DNA of 64,000 nucleotides, taken from assembly GCA_041398005.1 (NCBI GenBank), contig JAWKVP010000005.1, positions 186,001-250,000 of the forward strand, written 5' to 3'. Positions within the stretch are counted from its first letter, which is position 1. Each line of letters begins with the position of its first letter. The DNA comes from JAGREO01 sp020446285 (GTDB lineage: Bacteria; Pseudomonadota; Alphaproteobacteria; Geminicoccales; Geminicoccaceae). Shown here piece by piece: positions 8,216-16,376 of this stretch. The notes beneath the pieces are model-generated. The model was not told the origin of the DNA and did no database searches. It saw only the letters and a program-made list of their open reading frames with translations. The translations under genes and the position numbers were made by a program.

Positions 8216-9082
8216 ATGCCCGTCAAGAAAATCGGATTTATCGGGCTCGGGGTAATGGGCGCGCCGATGTCGCGCAATCTGGTCATGGGCGGGCATGAGG
8301 TGACGGGCTTTGATCTCTCCGCCGAAGCGATCCGTGCCGCCGGCAACCGGCCCGCGTCAAGCGCCGCCGCAGCCGCTGACGGAGCGGATTGTATCATTAC
8401 CATGCTGCCCAAGGGTGACCATGTAAAGCAGGCGCTCTTCGGCGACGGTGGCGCTTGCGAAAAGCTGCCGAAAGGCAGCCTCGTCATCGACATGAGCACG
8501 GTACAGCCGCTGGAGACCGACGAGATTGCCGCCGAGGCGCAGAGCCGTGGTTTTCGCTTCGTCGACGCACCGGTGGGCCGCACCTCGCGGCATGCCGAGG
8601 AGGGCAAGCTGCTCATCATGGCGGGTGCCGAGGTCGGCGACCTCGAGGATGCCCGCCAGTATCTTTCGCTCATGGGCGATACGATCATCCATTGCGGCAA
8701 GCCCGGCATGGGCAGCCGGGCGAAAATCGTCAACAATTACATGTCGATCGTCTCCAATGTCGTCGTCGCCGAAAGTCTCGTGCTCGCCGAACGCTCCGGC
8801 CTTGATCTCGATGTCGCCATCGATGTCTGTCGTGGCACCACGGCGGGACAGGGCCACCTCAACACCACCTATCCGGCCAAGGTGCTGCAAGGCGACACGG
8901 CACCCGGCTTCATGCTCGATCTGGCCCTGAAAGACCTGAAAATCGCCCTCGAACTCGCCGCCCGCATCAACGCCCCCACCTACGTCGGCGCCGCCTCCCG
9001 CCCTGTCTATGAACTGGGACAGGCATGCGGAAAGGGTCGGGAGGACTGGACGGCCATGCTGCAACTGCTCAGGGAGATTTGA
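8216..9082 (+). CDS. 3-sulfolactaldehyde reductase-like (YihU type) beta-hydroxyacid dehydrogenase
   Basis: A 288-residue NAD(P)-dependent beta-hydroxyacid dehydrogenase. The Rossmann motif GFIGLGVMG is at residues 7-15. The substrate loop DAPVGRTS (R122), the catalytic KIVNNYMSI segment (K170, N173, N174, S177) and GTTAGQGHLNTT match E. coli YihU, whose equivalent R/N/N/S residues, as I recall, bind the sulfonate of sulfolactaldehyde. Ordinary 3-hydroxyisobutyrate dehydrogenases have DAPVSGG instead of DAPVGRTS. A strong RBS (GGGGAGGACG) precedes ATG 8216. There is no sulfoquinovose or sulfonate pathway neighbour, so the substrate is inferred from the active site only. Confidence 0.82.
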   Translation: MPVKKIGFIGLGVMGAPMSRNLVMGGHEVTGFDLSAEAIRAAGNRPASSAAAAADGADCIITMLPKGDHVKQALFGDGGACEKLPKGSLVIDMSTVQPLETDEIAAEAQSRGFRFVDAPVGRTSRHAEEGKLLIMAGAEVGDLEDARQYLSLMGDTIIHCGKPGMGSRAKIVNNYMSIVSNVVVAESLVLAERSGLDLDVAIDVCRGTTAGQGHLNTTYPAKVLQGDTAPGFMLDLALKDLKIALELAARINAPTYVGAASRPVYELGQACGKGREDWTAMLQLLREI

Positions 9083-9204
9083 CAGTTGAGCGGATCTTCG
9101 ATCGCCTCGAACGTTTCTGATGCGAATTTTGCATTTCAGGCAGCAGTCCCGAAATGCACAGCTTCAGGCCCAATGACCCGTTCCATACCGGACGGCATTC
9201 GCCA

Positions 9205-9230
9205 CAAAAGAAGGGCGGCCGAAGCCGCCC
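9205..9230 (-). terminator. Rho-independent terminator of the hfa operon
   Basis: Read on the minus strand it is a 7-bp GC stem (GGGCGGC/GCCGCCC) with the stable loop TTCG followed by TTCTTTT. It lies 34 bases after the hfaD stop. The same stem could serve the opposing YihU-like gene, though that side has only an A-rich flank. Confidence 0.85.
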
Positions 9231-9263
9231 CCAAGTCATGCTGATCTGACCTGTCGTACGGTC

Positions 9264-10037
9264 TTACTGGGTGACCGTGCGGCTGATGTTGATGGCGTTG
9301 CCGATGGCGGTGGCGGTCGCCGGATCGCGGAAGACGTTGATGACGTCGGTGTTGGTGGCGGTGACGTCGGCGCAGTTCTCCTGGATGATCGAGCCGATCG
9401 CGGTGCCGCCCATCTCGAGGCTGAAGCTGTTGGCGATGGCGGTGGCGGCCGTTGTGACCTCGCCGACGCCGCGACCCATGACATTGGCGTCAAGTGATGC
9501 ACTGATGCTTTCGCCGCTGTTGGTCTGGCGCATGTCGAAGACGGCATCGCCCGTGGTCGTCGCGTTCACTGCATTGCCGATCGCCGTCGAGGTGGCGTCG
9601 AGGGTATTGCCATGACGCGAGGTGATGATCAGATCGGACGACACGCTGCCGCTGTTGATCTGCGCACCCTCGAGAGCCAGACCGCCCTCGACGTCGATGT
9701 TGGCGACATTGGCCATGGCCGTGGCCGCTGCTTCCATATGGTCGACGCCGTCGACCCAGAGATCCTTCGTGGCGGAGATATTGCCGGAGTTGGACTGGTA
9801 GGCTTCGATGGCGTTGTCGAGGGCGAGCGGGGGTGTGACGACGACGTCGAGGTCGGGGACGACGACCTTGACGTTGGAGAGCTTCAGGCCGCCGGTGCCG
9901 GTGAGGTAGAGTTCGTCCTGGAGGTTGATCTCGATGGGGGCGACGACACAGTCGGTGCCGCAATCCTGGGCCTGTGCCGAAGCGGCGGCCGAGGCGGCGA
10001 AGATGGTGGCGATGGCGGTGAGGGAGAGTTTACGCAT
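9264..10037 (-). CDS. hfaD: Holdfast-anchoring protein HfaD-like, secreted repeat protein
   Basis: A 257-residue exported protein with signal peptide (MRKLSLTAIATIFAASAAASAQA). The mature part contains degenerate repeats of the type TA-(I/M)-(G/A)-N-(A/S)-x-N followed by Q-x-NSG: ATAMANVANI, STAIGNAVNA, ATAIANSFS and ATAIGNAINI, with AQINSG and RQTNSG. Such repeats suggest a beta-rich, curli-like fibre subunit. In Caulobacter, HfaD is one of three proteins anchoring the polysaccharide holdfast; here the order hfaA-hfaB-hfaD matches that operon. It has a near-perfect RBS (AGGAGG, 8 bases before ATG). Shorter than I recall for Caulobacter HfaD. The assignment relies on operon order plus repeat style. 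Confidence 0.72.
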   Translation of the reverse strand: MRKLSLTAIATIFAASAAASAQAQDCGTDCVVAPIEINLQDELYLTGTGGLKLSNVKVVVPDLDVVVTPPLALDNAIEAYQSNSGNISATKDLWVDGVDHMEAAATAMANVANIDVEGGLALEGAQINSGSVSSDLIITSRHGNTLDATSTAIGNAVNATTTGDAVFDMRQTNSGESISASLDANVMGRGVGEVTTAATAIANSFSLEMGGTAIGSIIQENCADVTATNTDVINVFRDPATATAIGNAINISRTVTQ

Positions 10038-10075
10038 CGGTATTTCCTCCTGGGGGTTTCATGCGCTTTTCGAAG

Positions 10076-10100
10076 GGGACCTTCGTGGACGAAGGGTCCC
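10076..10100 (-). other. Hairpin between hfaB and hfaD
   Basis: An inverted repeat (GGGACCTTCG at 10076-10085 against CGAA plus GGTCCC at 10090-10100 with one bulged G) forms a 10-bp stem with a 4-base loop in the 107-bp hfaB-hfaD gap. There is no T-run on either side. It may be a processing or stability site that lets hfaD be expressed differently from hfaB. Confidence 0.4.
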
Positions 10101-10144
10101 GGGAATAGGGGCGTTCCGTTTCGGGGAGTGCCCCGGTGTGGAAA

Positions 10145-11016
10145 TCAGTTGCCTGCGGTTCGCAGCGGTGCGGAATTGCCGAGTTCGTGATCGGCGCCGT
10201 CGAGCAGGTCGTTGCAGGCGGTGCGCGGCAGCTTGTGCAGGTCGCGCATCAGTTCGAACACGCCGCGTTCGACCACCGAGCGCACGGCCAGCTGGATCGG
10301 CTCGAGCGAACGCTCGCCGAGACCGAGATCGAAGACCTTGTTGCCGAAGAACTCGAACACGCCGGCGCGGACCTCGCGGCCGATGATCTGCTTCTGGTAG
10401 GAGACCGTGTCGACCACCCGAAGCGTGCGGCTGTTGACGAGGCGAAGGTCGATGCCGACATTCATGACATAGACGCGGGCACCGGCGGAGACGAGATCGA
10501 ACAGCACCTCGGCATTGTTCGAGCGGATGTTGTAGTTCATCTCGGTGATGCCGCCGATGATGTGATAGTCCGAGCCCTCGATCTGGCCGGCGAGGATCGG
10601 CCGGTAGCCGTTCTCCGCCGAGGGATCGCCGATGAGCTTGTTGTCGGCCCACTTCAGCTCCAGTTCGGTCACCGAGGTGTCGAAGCGTTCGACCTGCGGG
10701 ATCTTCGCCTTGCCCAGCGCCGACATCGCCATGAGCGCCGCCCCTGGGTCAGCCGCTTGCCGGTCTCGAGATCCTCCTTGCCGGTATAGTCGAGGATCTT
10801 GCCGACGGTGACGGTGGCCGGCCCGCGCCCCTTCATCGCCATCTCCAGCGACAGGCAGGAGAGAGCGGAGGTGTAGGGCGTGGGGTTCTCGAGCACCGGC
10901 GCACTGCCGATCGGCGTTGCGTAATTGCCCGAGGAGGCGATCGGATTGGTGCAGGCGGTGGCGGCGAGGCAGCCAAGGGCCACCGACGCCTTCCGCAGGG
11001 AAAGCTTGCTCAGCAT
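10145..11016 (-). pseudogene. hfaB: Holdfast-anchoring protein HfaB / CsgG-family lipoprotein, frameshifted
   Basis: Two overlapping minus-strand frames encode one CsgG/HfaB-family protein. The 5' frame starts at ATG 11016 with a lipoprotein signal (lipobox near CLAATACTN) and runs through ENPTPYTSALSCLS, ATVTVGKILDYTGKED and TGKRLTQG. The 3' frame continues MAMSALGKAKIPQVERFDT, IIGGITEMNYNIRS and FFGNKVFDLGL to the stop at 10145. The frames meet at a C run on the plus strand (10741-10744); one more base would restore a continuous frame of about 290 residues (TQGAALMAMSALGK). HfaB is the outer-membrane pore/lipoprotein that secretes and anchors HfaA and HfaD. The break is either a real mutation, slippage-controlled, or a sequencing error. 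Confidence 0.85.
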
Positions 11017-11108
11017 GTCATGACCTTTTCTTGTTCGCCGGCCGTCCGGCCGGTCGTTTTGGCCCCTGGAGAGCCTGTCCCTTTCGGGTGATGGGGTCGA
11101 AAGGAGGA

Positions 11109-11498
11109 TCAGTTCCCGGAGCCGGCCGCCGGTTCGACGGCCTCGACATTCTTCAGCCAGGCCTCGGCGCTCTTGCCGTCGAGATTGACTGTCGCCTGCT
11201 GGTTGCCACGATTGATCTGCAGGGTGTTGATCATCACGGTGGAGCCGCGCTCCGCCTGGACACTGATCAGATTGCCGATCGACGTGGCCAGCGTCGTGCC
11301 ATACGGCGCTCGCACCTCGATCCGGCGACCCTGCTCGTCCCGCAGAAACGGCATCGCCTCTTCCTGCATCCGCCCGCCATCGACACCGATCGGCGTCTCC
11401 AGACCCTGCCGCCGCCAGTCATCGCCAAATCCCTGTGCAACCGAAGAACCGGCCACGAGGCAGACAACCAGACCAACGCCAATTCCAAGAGCACGCAT
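11109..11498 (-). CDS. hfaA: Holdfast-anchoring protein HfaA-like
   Basis: A 129-residue exported protein with a signal peptide ending near SSVAQG. The mature part has RIEVRAPYGTTLATSIGNLISVQ followed by GSTVMINTLQINRGNQQATVN, the SIGN-L-x-V then Q-x-N-x-G pattern seen in HfaA and curlin-like subunits. It is the first gene of the minus-strand hfa operon, with a 92-base gap before hfaB. HfaA is the first of the three anchor proteins holding the holdfast to the cell pole in Caulobacter. The signature is short, so confidence comes mostly from the neighbouring hfaB and hfaD. Confidence 0.72.
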   Translation of the reverse strand: MRALGIGVGLVVCLVAGSSVAQGFGDDWRRQGLETPIGVDGGRMQEEAMPFLRDEQGRRIEVRAPYGTTLATSIGNLISVQAERGSTVMINTLQINRGNQQATVNLDGKSAEAWLKNVEAVEPAAGSGN

Positions 11499-11902
11499 CG
11501 CTTGTTCCCGATGGTTGAGGCTTCCCGGAAAACGGCACCACCGCTTCCGATAACCCCAATATCTCCATCAACAGACGTTAACGCTATAGATAAATCAACA
11601 GTTTACCAAAAAAACTAAATATAGTTAACGCATTTTCTACAATAACGTTCAATACGTTCCCATGCAAATATATCGCCGATGGACGAATCGTACTTAATTC
11701 TCTACTGACGAGTAACATCAGACATATTCCATGACATCCTGACATTAACCTTGCAGCATCTTGAATCCAGTCACACCGTTCTGTGACAATACGGCCATAG
11801 ATGAAGGAATTCCCCTGCATGCGACGAAGCGTGGAGTAGGGAAAAACGAGCGAATATGCTGGAATCCAGCCGTTTCTCTTCCTTTTGATGAAGGTTCAAG
11901 AC
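11499..11902. other. AT-rich divergent control region between hfaA and the barrel protein
   Basis: No gene is visible. The stretch from about 11540 to 11720 is strongly AT-rich, with two copies of GTTAACG (near 11577 and 11632), and separates the divergent hfaA and outer-membrane protein genes, so it should hold both promoters. I looked for the CtrA pattern TTAA-N7-TTAA, as expected for polar genes, and found only partial matches. Confidence 0.5.
11770..11787 (+). promoter_or_regulatory. Palindromic operator candidate GTCACA-N6-TGTGAC
   Basis: A perfect 6+6 palindrome with a 6-base spacer lies about 115 bases upstream of the barrel-protein start. The half-sites are those of CRP/FNR-family sites but in everted order, so the binding protein is not identified. 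It is the only perfect palindrome I noticed in this divergent region. Confidence 0.35.
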
Positions 11903-12835
11903 ATGCTTTCGACAACGCCTCTGCAACGGGGCAAGCTCCTCGCCCTCGCCGCCCTCCTCGTGCCCGCCACGGCCGGTGCCCAGGAAAGCGGAAAATTTCT
12001 CGGACTCCAGCTCGATGGTTCCTTTTCGACGCTAGAGCGGGGTGGCTATGTGGCGCCGATCTCCAATCCTCTCTTCAACGAGACGCCCTACATCACCACG
12101 GAAGTGCGCGGTATCTACTTCCACCACGAGCTGCCGGACGAGTTCGTCACGGGCGGCGGCAATGTCGACGTCGGCGCCATCCAGGCACGCATCGCGCTGA
12201 CGGAGCGGCTCGGTTTCATCGCCACCAAGGATGGCTACGCCGATTTCGACTTCGACGATGTGCTCGAGGACGAGGATGGTTTCCTCAACATTGCATTCGG
12301 CCTGAAATATGCGTTCTTCATGGACCCCGCGAGCGATACGATCGTCTCGGCCGGGCTCCGCTACGAGGTGCCGATCAATGATCTCGATGCCAGCGGTATC
12401 AAGCTCGGCGGCGATGGCGACGGCTTCGTCAATCCGTTCGTCACGGGTGCGACGTCCGTCGGGGATCTCGGCCTGCAGGCGAGTTTCGGCGGAAACTTCG
12501 CTCTCGATGACGACGAGGACACCTCGTTCCTTCACTATTCCATGCATGCCGACTATGAGGTGCTGCCGGGCTTCTTTCCACTCGTGGAGCTGAACGGCTA
12601 CACGGCGACGAAGAACGGCGAACGTCTCGACGGTGCGCTCGGCCAGCTCGACGGCGTCGACGCGCTCAATTTCGGCAGCACCAACCGGCGGACGACCATG
12701 ACCGCCGCCGGTGGTTTCCGCTACAGGATCACCGATCGCATCCAGCTTGGCTCGGCGATCGAGGCGCCGATCACCGGTAACAATGACACGATTTTCGACT
12801 ATCGCGTCTATGCCGATCTGGTCATCGCCTACTGA
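11903..12835 (+). CDS. Outer-membrane beta-barrel protein
   Basis: A 310-residue exported protein: a signal peptide with cleavage after LVPATAGA is followed by alternating hydrophobic/polar beta strands to the C-terminal tyrosine (DLVIAY), consistent with an outer-membrane barrel. Acidic clusters such as DFDFDDVLEDEDG and DDDEDTS may be surface loops. ATG 11903 is chosen because AAGG lies 10 bases upstream; ATG 11888 and TTG 11885 are in frame but lack a site. No specific family or ligand is recognised. It is divergent from hfaA; a functional link to attachment is possible but not shown. Confidence 0.75.
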   Translation: MLSTTPLQRGKLLALAALLVPATAGAQESGKFLGLQLDGSFSTLERGGYVAPISNPLFNETPYITTEVRGIYFHHELPDEFVTGGGNVDVGAIQARIALTERLGFIATKDGYADFDFDDVLEDEDGFLNIAFGLKYAFFMDPASDTIVSAGLRYEVPINDLDASGIKLGGDGDGFVNPFVTGATSVGDLGLQASFGGNFALDDDEDTSFLHYSMHADYEVLPGFFPLVELNGYTATKNGERLDGALGQLDGVDALNFGSTNRRTTMTAAGGFRYRITDRIQLGSAIEAPITGNNDTIFDYRVYADLVIAY

Positions 12836-12850
12836 TCGGGAGTGCTCTTC

Positions 12851-12874
12851 GGGCGGCGGTTCCGGCCGCCGCCC
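12851..12874 (+). terminator. GC-rich hairpin after the barrel protein gene
   Basis: A 9-bp perfect stem (GGGCGGCGG/CCGCCGCCC) with a 6-base loop lies 15 bases after the stop codon. It is very stable but lacks a T-run, so it is a probable but not certain terminator. Confidence 0.5.
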
Positions 12875-12929
12875 TCCTGAAACGCCGCCGAACGGTCCGA
12901 TGGTGGCAGGTTTTTCCCAAAAGAACAGC

Positions 12930-12958
12930 TTGCGTCCCGATTGAGCCTGCTTCATAAG
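12930..12958 (+). promoter_or_regulatory. Candidate promoter of the cold-shock gene
   Basis: TTGCGT (12930-12935) and CATAAG (12953-12958) are spaced by 17 bases. Initiation near 12965 would give a 5' leader of about 95 nt before the TTG start, in line with the long leaders of cold-shock mRNAs. The match to consensus is moderate. Confidence 0.35.
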
Positions 12959-13059
12959 GCATTCGGATCGTTTTGGATGAAACTTCCACAGGAATACGCG
13001 CCGAGGCGATCTCATCGCGAGCACGTTGCTTGCGGTGCACTACTCATAGAGGTCAAGTT

Positions 13060-13269
13060 TTGCAGACTGGTACTGTTAAGTGGTTTAACACCACGAAGGG
13101 TTACGGATTCATCCAGCCCAGCAATGGCGGCCCTGACGCCTTTGTCCACATTTCCGCTGTCGAGCGTGCCGGCATGGACGGCCTGCGCGAGGGCGAGAAA
13201 ATCGAGTACGAGCTCGTTCGCGGCAAGAACGGCAAGAGCTCGGCCGAGAACCTGAAGCGCGTCGGCTAA
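13060..13269 (+). CDS. Cold-shock domain protein (CspA family)
   Basis: A 69-residue single cold-shock domain: TGTVKWFNTTKGYGFIQP (RNP1-type motif KGYGFI) and DAFVHISAVERAG (RNP2-type FVHIS). It binds single-stranded nucleic acid as an RNA chaperone. The start is inferred as TTG 13060 with AGAGG about 6 bases upstream, because family proteins begin two or three residues before GTVKWF and no ATG or GTG fits; the frame is open for 29 codons upstream. It ends in a strong terminator, so it is monocistronic. Confidence 0.93.
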   Translation: MQTGTVKWFNTTKGYGFIQPSNGGPDAFVHISAVERAGMDGLREGEKIEYELVRGKNGKSSAENLKRVG

Positions 13270-13300
13270 GACCGCCTCCAAACCGGTCCAATCGCCGAGC

Positions 13301-13336
13301 GAAGCCCCCCGGAGCCTCCGGGGGGCTTCCTTTTTT
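13301..13336 (+). terminator. Rho-independent terminator of the cold-shock gene
   Basis: A 13-bp perfect stem (13301-13313 with 13317-13329), 3-base loop GCC and a run of six T at 13331-13336. This is the clearest terminator in the window. Confidence 0.95.
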
Positions 13337-13409
13337 CCGGGACCTTGCAACGGCTCGCGAATTTGGCCAAAAGGCTGCGAGTTCCTCCCCCGAGAATGAA
13401 GGGTCCGCA

Positions 13410-14507
13410 ATGGGCTTCAACTGCGGCATCGTCGGGCTGCCGAATGTCGGCAAGTCGACCCTGTTCAACGCACTGACGGAGACGGCCGCGGCAGCAGCCG
13501 CGAACTACCCGTTCTGCACGATCGAGCCCAATGTCGGGCGCGTGCCCGTTCCCGATCCCCGGCTGGACGAGCTGGCGAAGCTGGCCAAATCGGAAAAGAT
13601 CATCGCCACCCAGCTCGAGATCAAGGATATCGCCGGTCTGGTGCGCGGCGCCGCCAGGGGCGAGGGTCTCGGCAACAAGTTCCTCGGGGCCATTCGCGAG
13701 GTCGATGCCATCCTCCATGTCCTTCGCTGCTTCGAGGATGACGACATCACCCATGTCGAGGGCTCGATCGATCCGGTGCGGGATGCCGAACTGATCGAGA
13801 CGGAACTTCTGCTCGCCGATATCGAAAGTCTCGAACGACAAAAGGATGCCCTCGTCAAGCGCGTGCGGGGTCAGGACAAGGAGGCGAAGACGCGTCTTGC
13901 CCTCCTCGAGAAGATCCTGCCCGCCATGCAGGAGGGACAGTCGGCGCGCTCGCTGGATCTCACGACCGATGAAGTCGCATCCCTGAGAGCCTTCAATCTC
14001 CTGACAGCCAAACCGGTACTGTTCGTCCTGAATGTCGAGGAAGCGGCCGCCGCGGCCGGCAACGGAACGAGCGCGAAAGCCGCAGCATTCGCCGATCGGC
14101 TAGGCGCAGGCCATGTCGTCGTGTCGGCAGCCATCGAGGCCGAACTTACCAACCTTCCGTTCGACGACCGGCGCGAATATCTCGCCAGTCTCGATCTCAA
14201 GGAGCCCGGACTGAACAGGGTGATCCGCGAGGGCTATGCACTCCTCGAATTGCTGACATTCTTCACGGTGGGCCCCAAGGAGGCACGGGCCTGGACGGTC
14301 CGGCGCGGCGCCTCGGCACCCGAAGCCGCCGGCGTGATCCACACCGACTTCCAGCGTGGCTTCATTTGTGCGGAGACCATCGCCTTTGATGACTATATCC
14401 GCCTGGGCGGCGAACAGGGCGCAAAGGAAGCCGGGCGAATGCGACTGGAAGGACGCGACTACATCGCGCAGGATGGAGATGTGTTCCACTTCCGCTTCAA
14501 CGTCTGA
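13410..14507 (+). CDS. ychF: Redox-regulated ATPase YchF (Obg family)
   Basis: A 365-residue Obg-family P-loop protein. The Walker A motif GLPNVGKST is at residues 9-17, switch region DIAGLVRGAARGEGLGNKFL near 72-91, and FVLNVEE replaces the usual GTPase NKxD motif, the change that makes YchF prefer ATP. The C-terminal TGS domain ends in QDGDVFHFRFNV, the usual YchF terminus. It binds ribosomes and modulates translation and stress responses. It is followed within 60 bases by the cyclase gene and probably co-transcribed. Confidence 0.95.
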   Translation: MGFNCGIVGLPNVGKSTLFNALTETAAAAAANYPFCTIEPNVGRVPVPDPRLDELAKLAKSEKIIATQLEIKDIAGLVRGAARGEGLGNKFLGAIREVDAILHVLRCFEDDDITHVEGSIDPVRDAELIETELLLADIESLERQKDALVKRVRGQDKEAKTRLALLEKILPAMQEGQSARSLDLTTDEVASLRAFNLLTAKPVLFVLNVEEAAAAAGNGTSAKAAAFADRLGAGHVVVSAAIEAELTNLPFDDRREYLASLDLKEPGLNRVIREGYALLELLTFFTVGPKEARAWTVRRGASAPEAAGVIHTDFQRGFICAETIAFDDYIRLGGEQGAKEAGRMRLEGRDYIAQDGDVFHFRFNV

Positions 14508-14562
14508 GTGAAGAGGGAGATCCGCCATCTCGCGCTTCAAGCGCCATCTGCCGAAAATCCCG

Positions 14563-16311
14563 ATGGCCACGGCACTCGCGCTTGCCTTCTGCGCGATGCT
14601 GGTCGTGACACTCGGCACGCTGATCGTCGCAAGCCTGTACACTGCGGGCGAGAATACCCGGCAGTTGCTGACTGCACGCATCAATCTGACGCTGGATTCC
14701 ATCGAGCGCGGAGTCGTCAACTATCTCCAGCCGGTGGAAAAACGCCTGCGGCTCGTCCGTGACGAGATGCAGCGCGGCCAGCTTGATCCGACGCTCGCCG
14801 CCGAGGGCACCTCCGAATTCCTGCGCGGAATGCTCGCCGCAGCAGACCAGATCAAGGGTATCGGCGTGGTGGAACGCGGCGTCGGGCTCGTGCACCAGGA
14901 ACGTGACGGTTCGCCACTCTTTTCTCCGTTCGAGGTGGACAACGGAAGCGAAAGCGGTTTCTTCGACTGGGAGGCCACGGACGACCGGGTGGTGTGGGGA
15001 CCGCCGACATGGAGTTCCATCGCCAAGACCACGGTCATCAATGCCCGGCTGCGGCTCGATCTTGGCGATGGCAGGCAGAGGCTGGCGATGGCGGCCATCG
15101 AGATCGACACGTTCGCCCGCCAGCTGACGTTGCTGGCGTCGGAAATCGGCCAGCCGGTCTTCGTGCTGCATGGCGGTCGATGGATCCTCGGCTACAACGG
15201 GTTCGAACCGGCGAACGCCGGCCTGTCATCGGAAAAACCACTCGATGAGGTCGACGATGCCAGTGATCCGGTGCTGGCAGCATTCAACAAAGCGATACCG
15301 GACCGGCTTTCCGAGATCGCTCCCGGAATCAACGCCACCAGCCGGGCCATTGAGGTGGATGGTGTCCGCCACGCCATCATCAGCCGGCAGGTCAAGGGGT
15401 TCACCGATCTCGCCTGGACCATCGGCACACATATACCGGCCGATGAAGCCGGCGAACAGGTCCGCCGCTTCGTTGGCCTGATCGCACTCAGCCTGATCGT
15501 GAGCCTTGCCGCCGTGGTACTGACGTTCTGGATCGGCCGGCGCCTGAGCCAGCCGCTGGTGCACCTCGCCGGATTTGCGAAAAAGGTGGGCAACCTCCAG
15601 TTCGCAAGTCTCGAGCCCCTGCCCGCGAGCTCGATCCGCGAGCTGAACACAGCCGCCGAAGCGCTCAACGGCATGACCGCCGCGCTGAAATGGTTCGAAA
15701 TCTATGTCCCGCGACGGCTCGTACAATATCTGATCCAGAGTCACGGTTCATCTGGCGTTCCCTCGCGCGAACTCGATGTCAGCGTCATGTTTACCGACAT
15801 TGTCGGTTTCACGCGGCACACCACAGGCAAGAATCCGGCAGAGGTCGCGGCCTTCCTCAATCACCATTTCGGCATTCTCAAGAACTGCATCGAGGCCGAG
15901 GGGGGCACCATCGACAAATATATCGGCGACAGCGTGATGGCGTTCTGGGGAGCGCCGGAGATCCAGAAAGACCATGCCGAACGGGCCTGCCGCGCCGCTC
16001 TCGCCATTCGCGCGGCACTGGCCGCGACCCCCGACTCTCCGGCGATCCGGATCGGCATCCAGAGCGGACCGACGCTGGTCGGCAATATCGGTGCACCAGG
16101 ACGCGTCAATTTCACCCTTGTCGGCGATACCGTGAATTTTGCCCAGCGACTCGAACAACTCGGCAAGAACCGGCTGCCGCCGGAAAAGACCACGATCCTC
16201 ATTTCCGAATCGACAAGACGACGCCTCGATCCCACCGCCTTCACCTGCAGGTCGCTGGGCGAAATGCCCATCGCCGGCACCGCAATAACAGCGCTTGTCT
16301 ATCGTCTGTAA
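14563..16311 (+). CDS. Membrane-anchored class III adenylate/guanylate cyclase
   Basis: 582 residues from ATG 14563. Layout: N-terminal membrane segment (about 1-25), periplasmic Cache-like sensor (about 30-300), second membrane segment (LIALSLIVSLAAVVLTFWI, about 307-325), HAMP, and a C-terminal cyclase domain (about 400-570). The metal aspartates are D412 in MFTDIVGF and D456 in YIGDSVMAFWG, and LVGDTVNFAQRLE is present, so the domain looks active, making cAMP (or cGMP) from NTP. The signal sensed is unknown. The frame is open upstream to 14512, and a well-placed RBS (AGGGAGA, 14514-14520) precedes an in-frame ATC at 14527 that would add a basic N-terminus (SRFKRHLPKIP), so the true start may be there. 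Likely co-transcribed with ychF. Confidence 0.9.
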   Translation: MATALALAFCAMLVVTLGTLIVASLYTAGENTRQLLTARINLTLDSIERGVVNYLQPVEKRLRLVRDEMQRGQLDPTLAAEGTSEFLRGMLAAADQIKGIGVVERGVGLVHQERDGSPLFSPFEVDNGSESGFFDWEATDDRVVWGPPTWSSIAKTTVINARLRLDLGDGRQRLAMAAIEIDTFARQLTLLASEIGQPVFVLHGGRWILGYNGFEPANAGLSSEKPLDEVDDASDPVLAAFNKAIPDRLSEIAPGINATSRAIEVDGVRHAIISRQVKGFTDLAWTIGTHIPADEAGEQVRRFVGLIALSLIVSLAAVVLTFWIGRRLSQPLVHLAGFAKKVGNLQFASLEPLPASSIRELNTAAEALNGMTAALKWFEIYVPRRLVQYLIQSHGSSGVPSRELDVSVMFTDIVGFTRHTTGKNPAEVAAFLNHHFGILKNCIEAEGGTIDKYIGDSVMAFWGAPEIQKDHAERACRAALAIRAALAATPDSPAIRIGIQSGPTLVGNIGAPGRVNFTLVGDTVNFAQRLEQLGKNRLPPEKTTILISESTRRRLDPTAFTCRSLGEMPIAGTAITALVYRL

Positions 16312-16376
16312 AGCAGGACACCCCGACGATTCGCATCTGCCGGCGGGTTCGAGTGTGGCAAGTGCGGCATGGGCTG

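Noticed and set aside
11540..11760. CtrA boxes in the hfaA upstream region
   Set aside because: Several TTAA words occur because the region is AT-rich, but none forms TTAA-N7-TTAA.
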